From positions 1,550,001 through 1,614,000 of the forward strand of contig NZ_CP045929.1 in NCBI RefSeq assembly GCF_009664835.1: DNA of 64,000 bases, in the 5' to 3' direction. The notes under the pieces are model-generated. The model saw only the letters and a list, made by a program, of their open reading frames with translations, had not been told where the DNA came from and made no database searches. Position numbers and translations under genes: made by a program. Positions 57,891 to 64,000 of this stretch are shown here, in pieces; positions within the stretch are counted from its first letter, which is position 1; each line of letters opens with the position of its first letter. The DNA comes from Allosaccharopolyspora coralli (GTDB taxonomy: Bacteria; Actinomycetota; Actinomycetes; Mycobacteriales; Pseudonocardiaceae).

Positions 57891-58169
57891 TCAGTCGTGT
57901 CGTTCGGATCGGGAGCCGTACGATCCGGGGTTCGGTGCGGGAGGGTCGGGGCCGGGAAAGCGGATCACCGCGCCGACGATGCGGCGGGCTTCGAGGTTGC
58001 AGTCGGCGCAGGTGGGCCACAGCCACGGAAGGTCGCCGGTGCGGGCGCGGACGTCGAGGCCGCACAGGGTGGTGACGGCGAGTCCCGAGGGGTAGCCGCC
58101 GCCCGTGGTCGGGTGGCGGCTCGCGTGGCGCCGCCCGTTGGCGGGCACCCAGCGGAACGGATGCGACAT
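57891..58169 (-). CDS. Small zinc-finger protein of the DUF5753/DUF397 neighbourhood
   Basis: The 92-residue protein starts SHPFRWVPANGRRH and contains TTLCGLDVRARTGDLPWLWPTCADCNLEARR, giving a Cys plus a Cys-x2-Cys pair able to hold zinc. Similar small proteins occur beside XRE/DUF5753 genes in the Pseudonocardiaceae. Function is unknown; a regulatory partner role is inferred from position. It is divergent from the XRE gene. Confidence 0.75.
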   Translation of the reverse strand: MSHPFRWVPANGRRHASRHPTTGGGYPSGLAVTTLCGLDVRARTGDLPWLWPTCADCNLEARRIVGAVIRFPGPDPPAPNPGSYGSRSERHD

Positions 58170-58379
58170 GCGGCCTCGTCTTCTGGTGATGGCGCGGTCT
58201 TCTGGCGATGACGTGCCCGGCCTCGGACGAGCGGGACATCGATACCGAGCTGTGTTCGAGACATGATCAACCGTAATACATGTACGAACATGACGACCAT
58301 CCTCAGATCGAGGGAACTCGATCGTGACCGTGGTTCGGTGGGGGAGGATGATCGGCGGGCCGACATCGAGGGAGAGCCG

Positions 58380-59261
58380 ATGGCAGAGGACAATGTCGCC
58401 GAGATCGGCGGCGGCCCCGGGCCGAACCTACGTCGCCGAGAACTCGGCCGGGAATTACGACAACTTCGAACCGAAGCCGGATGGAGCGTGGCCCAGGCTG
58501 CGAAATACGCGGGCTTCACCGACGTCACCGTTCGACGGATCGAGACCGGGAGCCAGACGATACTGCCCCGCAACGTCCGGGTGCTCTGCCAAGCCTACGA
58601 GGTGGATGCCGCACTCGTGGAGCGGCTGATGCGCCGCGCCGAGGAGTCGAACGAACGGGGCTGGTGGACCAGATACTCGGAGACGATGCCGGACTGGTTC
58701 GCCAAGTTCGTGGGCCTCGAATCCGACGCCGTGGAACTCCGGAACTACTCACTTCTCTACGTCGACGGTCTGCTGCAGACACCCGCCTACGCCGAGGCGT
58801 TCCTGTCGCTGCGTCCCGAGGACCCCGGCGACACGGTCCGGCGGGCGGTCGAGCTCCGGCAGGCGCGCCAACAGCGGCTGCTGGGTGACGACAACCCGAC
58901 GACGCTGCACGTCGTGCTCGACGAGGCGGCGCTGCGGCGGCACGTCGGCGGTGTCGAGGTGATGCGTGAGCAGCTGCGGCACCTCGTGACGATGGCCGAA
59001 CGGCCCAACGTCACACTCCAGGTCGTGCCCTTCGAGGCCGGGGCCTACGCGGGGGCACAGAACCTGTTCTCGATGCTGCGCTTTCCGGACGGCACCGACG
59101 AGGTCGACGTCGTGTACGCGGAGAACCAGCGGGGAGCCGTCTGGATGGAACGTCCAGCCGACATCCGGCATGTCACAGGGGTGTTCGAGCAGATGACGAA
59201 GGTGGCGCACACTCCGGCTCGGTCCGCCGAGTTCGTAGCCGGTCTGGCCGCATCGTTGTGA
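58380..59261 (+). CDS. XRE-type regulator with DUF5753 (Scr1-like)
   Basis: The 293-residue protein has an N-terminal helix-turn-helix (LGRELRQLRTEAGWSVAQAAKYAGFTDVTVRRIE, about 20-53) and a C-terminal DUF5753 domain with WWTRYSETMPDWFAKFVGLES and YSLLYVDGLLQTPAYAEAF. This is the family called Scr1-like or WhiJ-like regulators. ATG 58380 is preferred over upstream starts because GAGGGAG precedes it by 6-12 nt. The DUF397 gene follows. Many such pairs control development or act in toxin-antitoxin-like fashion in streptomycetes. Confidence 0.92.
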   Translation: MAEDNVAEIGGGPGPNLRRRELGRELRQLRTEAGWSVAQAAKYAGFTDVTVRRIETGSQTILPRNVRVLCQAYEVDAALVERLMRRAEESNERGWWTRYSETMPDWFAKFVGLESDAVELRNYSLLYVDGLLQTPAYAEAFLSLRPEDPGDTVRRAVELRQARQQRLLGDDNPTTLHVVLDEAALRRHVGGVEVMREQLRHLVTMAERPNVTLQVVPFEAGAYAGAQNLFSMLRFPDGTDEVDVVYAENQRGAVWMERPADIRHVTGVFEQMTKVAHTPARSAEFVAGLAASL

Positions 59262-59281
59262 CGGAACGTCGAAGGAGGAAC

Positions 59282-59482
59282 ATGTCCGAGGGGTTCGACG
59301 CCGTATGGCGTAAGAGCAGCCGCAGTAGCGAGCAGGGCCATTGCGTGGAGATCGCGCAGAACATGCCGGGGGTCGGCGCAGTTCGGGACTCGAAGGCGCC
59401 GGGGCAGCCTCCGCTGGTCTTCCGCAGCGGTCAGGTACGGGCGTTCCTGAGAGCGGTGAAAGCGGGTCGCCTGGACCGCTGA
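59282..59482 (+). CDS. DUF397 domain-containing protein
   Basis: The 66-residue protein matches DUF397: WRKSSRSSEQGHCVEIA (about 9-25), VRDSKAPGQPPLVF and AFLRAVKAGRLD. ATG 59282 has a strong AAGGAGG site that lies just after the DUF5753 stop codon, so the genes are coupled. The DUF397 partner of XRE/DUF5753 regulators is thought to bind or counteract the regulator (Scr1/Scr2-type pairs). Confidence 0.93.
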   Translation: MSEGFDAVWRKSSRSSEQGHCVEIAQNMPGVGAVRDSKAPGQPPLVFRSGQVRAFLRAVKAGRLDR

Positions 59483-59581
59483 GGTGCCCCGCCGACAGCA
59501 GGATCGCGCGGGGTGATGCGGGAACGCGAACGGGTGACCGCCGAGGCTCGCTCCGGTGCCGAATCCGGTGTACGCGGGGAC

Positions 59582-59587
59582 TAATCT
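59582..59587 (+). promoter_or_regulatory. -10 element before the NYN gene
   Basis: TAATCT ends 6 nt before ATG 59594. The GGAGGG between could also serve as Shine-Dalgarno, so the message may be leaderless or nearly so. Confidence 0.45.
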
Positions 59588-59593
59588 GGAGGG

Positions 59594-60970
59594 ATGAACT
59601 CGGTGCCCGAGGACCGTCAGGGGCAGGAAGGCTCCCCGGCGGACGATTCTGTTGTGGACAGTGCACAGCAGACGGGAGGCGTCGTCGCCGAGTTGGACGT
59701 CGACTCGTTCGCGCCGCCGCTGCGCGCACGGCTCGCCGACCTCGCCGCCGCTGCGCTCGGCGACATGCGCGCCGGCGACGTGCCGCCCCCGCTGCGCGCG
59801 GTGGTGCGGTTCGCTCCGGCCAAACGCGCTCGACTCGGGCAGGAACCGCTCGTGAACGCGTTGCGTGAGTACCCAGTCTTCCGTGCCGCCGTCGTGGACT
59901 GGTGTCGGTCGCACCGGCCGGCGGCCGTCGAGCTGCACCAGCAGGACGCGGTGGGCGCCGCGGCTGCGGCCGTCCTACTGGACCACGCCTGTGCCCCCCA
60001 CTACGTCGAGCTGACGGCCTTGCGGCACGAGCAAAGCCACCAGCGTTCGGAACGGGACTCGGCCATCGCGAAGGCGGACAAGCTGGCCGTGGAGGTCGAA
60101 GGGCTGCGCCGGGACCTCGCCGAAGCCCGCGAAGTGGCGGAACACGCCGGGGACGCCGGCGGCGCCGAGGCCGATCGACTCCGCAAACGACTCCGCGAAC
60201 AGGGGATGCGTCTCCGGGAGGCCAAGGACGCGGCCGAGGGCGCTCGAGCGGAGGCCGAGCGGGCGCGCTCGGACAGCGAGGCCGCGGTCGTCGAGCTCAC
60301 CGCCGAGCGGGATCGCGAACGTGCACGGGCGCAGGACGAGCGGCAACGGGCCGAGCGCGCCGTGTCCGAGGTGGACGTGGCGCGTCAGTCCGCCCGCGAG
60401 GCCCGCAAAGGCGACGAGGTCCGGCTCTCGCTGTTGTTGGAGACGATGGAGGGTGCGCTCGGCGGCCTGCGTCGCGAACTCGGGACGGGCGAGCAGGGGC
60501 CACGCCCGGCCGACACGCTGTCCGGGGTGCTGGCCACCGGAGAAGCCACGGACGTCGGGGACCTCGCCGGGCTCGACCGGCTTCTCCGGCTGCCTGCGGT
60601 CCATCTCGTCGTCGACGGCTACAACGTGACGAAGACCGGCTATCCGGAGCTGCCGCTGGCCGACCAACGGGACCGCTTGGCCCACCAGCTCGCGACGCTC
60701 GCGGCGCGCACCGGAGCCGAGGTGACCCTGGTGTTCGACGGCGCCGACGTGGTGTCCGTGCCGGGAGCGGGACCGCGCGGGGTGCGGGTGCTGTTCAGTG
60801 AACCCGGGGTGCAGGCCGACGACGTGATTCGGGGACTCGTGCGCGCCGAGCCGTACGGGCGCCAGATCGTCGTGGCGACCTCGGACCGGGCTGTCGTGCG
60901 GTCCGTCCGGGAGCACGGCGCACGTCCTGTGTCGTCGGCGCTCCTGCTGTCTCGCCTGACGAGGTCCTGA
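59594..60970 (+). CDS. Coiled-coil protein with C-terminal NYN (YacP-like) nuclease domain
   Basis: The 458-residue protein has an N-terminal globular part (about 30-140), a long charged coiled coil rich in Glu, Arg and Ala (about 140-275), and a NYN/PIN-like domain: HLVVDGYNVTKTGYPELPL (about 337-355), VTLVFDGAD, DDVIRGLVR and VVATSDRAV. The four acidic positions of a PIN-like active site are kept. YacP-like NYN domains cleave RNA. Two-part proteins of this kind are found in actinobacteria. The target is unknown. Confidence 0.87.
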   Translation: MNSVPEDRQGQEGSPADDSVVDSAQQTGGVVAELDVDSFAPPLRARLADLAAAALGDMRAGDVPPPLRAVVRFAPAKRARLGQEPLVNALREYPVFRAAVVDWCRSHRPAAVELHQQDAVGAAAAAVLLDHACAPHYVELTALRHEQSHQRSERDSAIAKADKLAVEVEGLRRDLAEAREVAEHAGDAGGAEADRLRKRLREQGMRLREAKDAAEGARAEAERARSDSEAAVVELTAERDRERARAQDERQRAERAVSEVDVARQSAREARKGDEVRLSLLLETMEGALGGLRRELGTGEQGPRPADTLSGVLATGEATDVGDLAGLDRLLRLPAVHLVVDGYNVTKTGYPELPLADQRDRLAHQLATLAARTGAEVTLVFDGADVVSVPGAGPRGVRVLFSEPGVQADDVIRGLVRAEPYGRQIVVATSDRAVVRSVREHGARPVSSALLLSRLTRS

Positions 60971-61446
60971 CGGTTCGGACGGCGAGTTCGGTCCACCCGA
61001 ACGACGTCGTGCCGTTCGGCTCGCGAAGCGACCGCTCGCCGACACTCGGGTCGTCGTGGCGGAGATCATAGCGCTCACAGCGGGCCCACCCGGATCACTC
61101 CGACGGGCACAGCGTGGCAATCTCGCAGGGAAAGGACGGTCGGTTCCGGTCACTCTGTGCTGATGCCGTTCGTACATTCGAGACCTTGTGAAGACACGCA
61201 CATCTTTTACCCCCCGGTTCTGGACGTAGAGGCTCACCTTTCGTAATCTGATCGGGACTTCGCGGCGATCAGCTACTCACACCGGGTGGCTCTGCGAGTC
61301 GCCGCCGAATCGGCTTGTCGGGGAGTCGAACCGGAACACCGCCCCACGCGGCGGTCCGGGCGCTGCGTCGCGCCCACCGGTCGGGCTGTCGACCACACGT
61401 CGAGATGCCCGTTTCAGCGGCCAGGACACGAAGGAGCAGTGCGCGA
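60971..61446 (+). promoter_or_regulatory. Promoter and long leader of the NlpC/P60 gene
   Basis: The gap has no gene. A promoter TGGACG (61221-61226), 17 bases, TAATCT (61244-61249) would start a leader of about 190 nt. The leader is GC-rich and can fold (for example GCGCTGCGTCGCGCCC). Part of it, GCCGCCGAATCGGC-(n)-GGGGAG, looks a little like the 5' part of c-di-AMP riboswitches, but the other conserved segments are absent. AAGGAG lies just before the start. Confidence 0.45.
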
Positions 61447-62490
61447 GTGGCCTCGCACAGACTGAAGCGCTCGATGCGCGGAGCCTTGGCAGCGACAGCG
61501 GTCGCGGCCGTCGTCGGCATCACCGCGACCCCGGCGAGCGCCGACCCGCCGCTACCCGACAACGCCTCGGACGCGGTCAAGCAGCTCAGCGACCTGCAGC
61601 ACGAGGCCGAGGTGCTCACCGAGGAGTACAAGAAGGCCGAGGACGATCGCGCGGCACGGCAGGCCGACCTCGATCGCGCGAACGCGGACGCGGACCAGGC
61701 GCAGCAGGTCGCCGAGAGCGCCCGCGCCGAGGAGGACCGGTTCCGCGGGCAGGTCGACCAGCTCACTTCCGCCTCCTACCAGGGCGCGCGGATGAACAAG
61801 ATGTCCGCGCTGCTGGTCAGCGAGTCCCCGAACGATTTCCTGGACCGTGCGTCCGCGCTGGACGTGCTGGCCAAGGACAACAACGAGGCGGTCACCTCCC
61901 TCGCCGCCGCCGCTGACCAGGCCGAGGCCGCGGAGCAGCGCACCCAGGACGCGCGCGCCCGCGCGGCCGAGGCGGAGGCCGAAGCGGCTCGTATCCAGGA
62001 CGAGATCGGCTCCAAGAAGGCCGCCATGGAGGACCAGATCTCGGTCGTCAAGGACCGCCTGGACGAGCTCAGCGCCGCGGACCGCGAAACGCTCACCGGC
62101 GGCGGGCAGACCGACTACGAGGCGCCTGCGGGCACGGGTGCCGCTGCCGAAGCCGTGCAGGCAGCACTGAGCGTCCAGGGCTCGCCGTACGTGTGGGGCG
62201 CGAAGGGCCCCAGCTCGTTCGACTGCTCCGGGCTGACGTACTGGGCCTACGAGCAAGCGGGCGTGACGCTCGGCGGCTCGACGAAGACGCAGGTCAACGA
62301 GGGGAAGAGTATCTCGGCCGGACAGCTGCAGCCGGGCGACCTGATCTTCTACAACAGCCCGGTCTCCCACGTGTCGATGTACGTCGGCAACGGCAAGGCC
62401 GTGCACGCACCGACCTCCGGCGACGTCGTCAAGGTCGACGAGTACAAGGACATCGGCGACGTCACCTCGATGCGTCGCCCGACGGCCTGA
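61447..62490 (+). CDS. Secreted NlpC/P60 peptidoglycan endopeptidase (RipC-like)
   Basis: The 347-residue protein has a signal peptide (RSMRGALAATAVAAVVGITA), a long coiled-coil region (about 45-215) and a C-terminal NlpC/P60 domain. The catalytic Cys is in SFDCSGLTYW (about 259), the His in SHVSMYVGNG (about 307) and a third polar residue in VHAPTSG (about 319). It cuts D-Glu-mDAP bonds in peptidoglycan. The coiled coil resembles that of RipC/FtsE-FtsX-activated hydrolases. GTG 61447 follows AAGGAG at about 10 nt; ATG 61405 is an alternative. The position matches ripC (Rv2190c). Confidence 0.92.
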   Translation: MASHRLKRSMRGALAATAVAAVVGITATPASADPPLPDNASDAVKQLSDLQHEAEVLTEEYKKAEDDRAARQADLDRANADADQAQQVAESARAEEDRFRGQVDQLTSASYQGARMNKMSALLVSESPNDFLDRASALDVLAKDNNEAVTSLAAAADQAEAAEQRTQDARARAAEAEAEAARIQDEIGSKKAAMEDQISVVKDRLDELSAADRETLTGGGQTDYEAPAGTGAAAEAVQAALSVQGSPYVWGAKGPSSFDCSGLTYWAYEQAGVTLGGSTKTQVNEGKSISAGQLQPGDLIFYNSPVSHVSMYVGNGKAVHAPTSGDVVKVDEYKDIGDVTSMRRPTA

Positions 62491-62518
62491 CCGACGCTTC
62501 GCCGCGAATCTCGACCGA

Positions 62519-62560
62519 GCGAAGGCCCGGCCCGCACCTGCTGCGGGGCCGGGCCTTCGC
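62519..62560 (+). terminator. Terminator after the NlpC/P60 gene
   Basis: GCGAAGGCCCGGCCC (62519-62533) and its exact complement (62546-62560) form a perfect 15-bp stem with a 12-base loop. It lies about 30 bases after the stop codon. Confidence 0.85.
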
Positions 62561-62616
62561 TGTGCTCGGAGCCGCTGACGCGGACGTGTGATCGTGCTGT
62601 GTCGGACTGTCCACTT

Positions 62617-62622
62617 TAGGAT
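62617..62622 (+). promoter_or_regulatory. -10 element for the metallopeptidase-like gene
   Basis: TAGGAT ends 7 nt before GTG 62630, the same arrangement as at lipA, glnE and others. Confidence 0.45.
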
Positions 62623-62629
62623 GCGCCGT

Positions 62630-63961
62630 GTGCAGGGGTCCGGCTCGATGCGCGGGTGGACCGCCGCGATCGGGTCGGCGGTGGTTCTCGCCGGTCTCGT
62701 CGTCGTCGGAATCCCGCAGCAGGCTCCGGCGCCGCCGGGTGATCTGAACGGCGTCGCCGCAGGCAGGCCCGACCTACCGCCCCAGCAGGCGGGACAACTC
62801 GCCGACCGCGGGGCGCGGATCGACGCGTTGCTCGCGCGCCGCGCCGAGGCGATCCGCGCCCGGGACGAGACCGCCTTCCTCGCAACGCTCGATCCGCAGG
62901 CGTCTCCCGCGTTCCTGCGGGAGCAACGCGAGCTGTTCAAGAATCTGGCCGATGTCCCGTTGACGCACTGGTCCTACGAGGTCGATCCGTTCGACACGGC
63001 GCGCCTCACCCCCGGCTCCGGCGACGCCGGTGCGCTGTGGGCGCCCAAGGTCGTACTGCGGTACGCGGTGGCGCAGGCCGACGTCGTGCCGACGACACGA
63101 CCGATGGGCTACCTGTTCACGCGCAGAGGCGAGTCCTGGTATCTCACGGACGACGACGACCCGCACGATTCCGGTCGCCGGACCTGGCGCGGGCCGTGGG
63201 ACTTCGGACCGGTCGAGTCCGTCCCGACCCGCAGCGGCATCGTCATGGCACATCCCGGAACCCGCGAACTCGCCGACCGCGCCGCCGAGGAGCTCGACGA
63301 CGCGGTGGCGGTCGTGACCGAGGTGTGGGGCGAAGACTGGCCGCGCCAGGTCGGTGTGCTCGTCCCGGACAGTCGTGCGGAGTTGCAATCGCTGGTGGGT
63401 CCTCAGTTCGCCGTCGACGGAATCGCAGCGGTTGCCGTGGCGGACCGAGTCGACCCGTCGCGTGGCGTCGTGCAGGGGCCGCGAGTGGTGCTCAACCCCT
63501 CGACGGCGGGTTCGCTGTCGCAGACCGCGCTGCGGGTCGTGTTGCAGCACGAGATCACCCACGTGGCGGCCCGCGGCGAGACGGTGGACGGATCGCCGAT
63601 GTGGCTGTTGGAGGGCTTCGCCGACTACGTGGGGTACCGGGACAGTGGTCTGCTGCCCCGGGAGATCGCGCCCGACCTCGCCAGGCAGGTGCACCACCAG
63701 GGGCCTCCTGGGCAGTTCCCCTCGGACCGCGACTTCCATCTCGCGGGACATCGGCTCGACCTCGCCTACCAGCAGGCGTGGTCCTTGGTGGCGTTCCTCG
63801 TGGACGAGGTGGGCGAGCAGCGGGTGGTCGAGCTCTATCACCGGATCGCGGGATCCGGTTCGCACGCGGCCGTCGGCACGGCGCTGGCCGACCTCACGGG
63901 CATGGACAGCCGAGAACTCGTCGTCAGGTGGGCCGCGAGCCTGCCCCGGACCTTCCGGTAG
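62630..63961 (+). CDS. Membrane-anchored HExxH metallopeptidase-like protein
   Basis: The 443-residue protein has one N-terminal transmembrane or signal-anchor helix (about 10-30), a helical region of about 60-200 residues, and a gluzincin-type zinc site: HEITH (about 307-311) followed by a glutamate in WLLEGFADYV (about 328). The pattern fits M1/MA-clan metallopeptidases. The domain before it (about 60-170) resembles a NTF2-like or unknown region. GTG 62630 is chosen on the -10 spacing; ATG 62648 (MRGWTAAIGS) is an alternative. It lies after the NlpC/P60 gene, so cell-envelope function is likely. The rest of the window (63962-64000) holds nothing callable. Confidence 0.8.
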   Translation: MQGSGSMRGWTAAIGSAVVLAGLVVVGIPQQAPAPPGDLNGVAAGRPDLPPQQAGQLADRGARIDALLARRAEAIRARDETAFLATLDPQASPAFLREQRELFKNLADVPLTHWSYEVDPFDTARLTPGSGDAGALWAPKVVLRYAVAQADVVPTTRPMGYLFTRRGESWYLTDDDDPHDSGRRTWRGPWDFGPVESVPTRSGIVMAHPGTRELADRAAEELDDAVAVVTEVWGEDWPRQVGVLVPDSRAELQSLVGPQFAVDGIAAVAVADRVDPSRGVVQGPRVVLNPSTAGSLSQTALRVVLQHEITHVAARGETVDGSPMWLLEGFADYVGYRDSGLLPREIAPDLARQVHHQGPPGQFPSDRDFHLAGHRLDLAYQQAWSLVAFLVDEVGEQRVVELYHRIAGSGSHAAVGTALADLTGMDSRELVVRWAASLPRTFR

Positions 63962-64000
63962 AGGCGGGAACCCACGCCGAGACAGCCGATGCTCGTGCCC

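Noticed and set aside
61255-61446. c-di-AMP (ydaO-yuaA) riboswitch before the RipC-like gene
   Set aside because: Only a CGCCGAATC-like and GGGGA-like segment match. The GGGGTGAA and CAGCTAACC segments expected in this class are missing in the right order, so I do not call it.

Overview
The window is a stretch of chromosome from a high-GC actinobacterium. The family Pseudonocardiaceae is my best guess. Supporting evidence is an actinobacterial-type rRNA operon without spacer tRNAs, frequent GTG starts, an actinobacterial cytochrome bcc-aa3 branch (qcrCAB, ctaC, ctaE, ctaF), two-lipoyl SucB, and DUF4191, DUF3043, DUF397 and DUF5753 genes typical of this phylum. The genus is not decided by what can be read here. 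Much of the gene order from glnE to the NlpC/P60 gene matches, from memory, the Mycobacterium tuberculosis block Rv2221c to Rv2190c (glnE, glnA1, RDD, DUF4191, lipA, lipB, Rv2216, dlaT, pepB, ilvE, cobS/cobT, Rv2206, erpA-like, asnB, ctaC, ctaF, qcrB/A/C, ctaE, trpD, Rv2191, ripC), so most of the window is old vertically inherited backbone.

Layout: 1-1138 is the 3' part of an FkbM-like methyltransferase gene. 1139-6926 is a complete rrn operon with promoters, boxA sites, 16S, 23S, 5S and a strong terminator. 7013-14156 carries a GNAT acetyltransferase, a class I glutamine amidotransferase, glnE, a quinone-oxidoreductase-like enzyme and an AAC(3)-family acetyltransferase. 14157-27325 is the nitrogen and lipoate block: glnA with a GlnR box, RDD, DUF4191, lipA, an SDR, lipB, a TIGR01777 epimerase, sucB, lpd, OsmC and pepA. 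27577-37367 holds an APC transporter, DUF402, ilvE, a BNR-repeat protein plus a ThiS/MoaD protein, and a minus-strand run DUF3043-AKR-cobU-cobT-cobS. 37573-43236 has erpA, an S4 protein, a secreted alpha-amylase with a LacI regulator, and asnB interrupted by a one-base frameshift. 43652-55063 is the respiratory block (ctaC-ctaF, then ctaE-qcrC-qcrA-qcrB), with a TAP-like secreted hydrolase, an MBL protein, trpD and a receiver-like protein between. 55224-63961 holds a PPOX protein, a DnaQ/GIY-YIG fusion, a zinc finger/DUF5753/DUF397 regulatory group, a coiled-coil NYN nuclease, an NlpC/P60 hydrolase and a membrane-anchored HExxH metallopeptidase.

Functional links: GlnE adenylylates GlnA, and the GlnA adenylylation tyrosine is visible. 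LipB and LipA make the lipoyl cofactor carried by SucB and re-oxidised by Lpd. QcrCAB and CtaC/E/F form the bcc-aa3 supercomplex. CobU, CobT and CobS complete the lower part of cobalamin synthesis.

The most unusual content is non-coding. Three families of intergenic repeats recur in the window. Family 1 (four copies) folds into long nested hairpins with compensatory base changes between copies. Family 2 (two clear copies plus a divergent one) and family 3 (three copies of a long palindrome) are also inverted repeats. Six of the seven family 1 and 2 copies, and one of the three palindromes, lie in gaps between convergent genes. In addition about fourteen genes have a TAnnnT-like hexamer placed 6-8 nt before the start codon, which points to widespread leaderless transcription; this rule also fixes several start codons.
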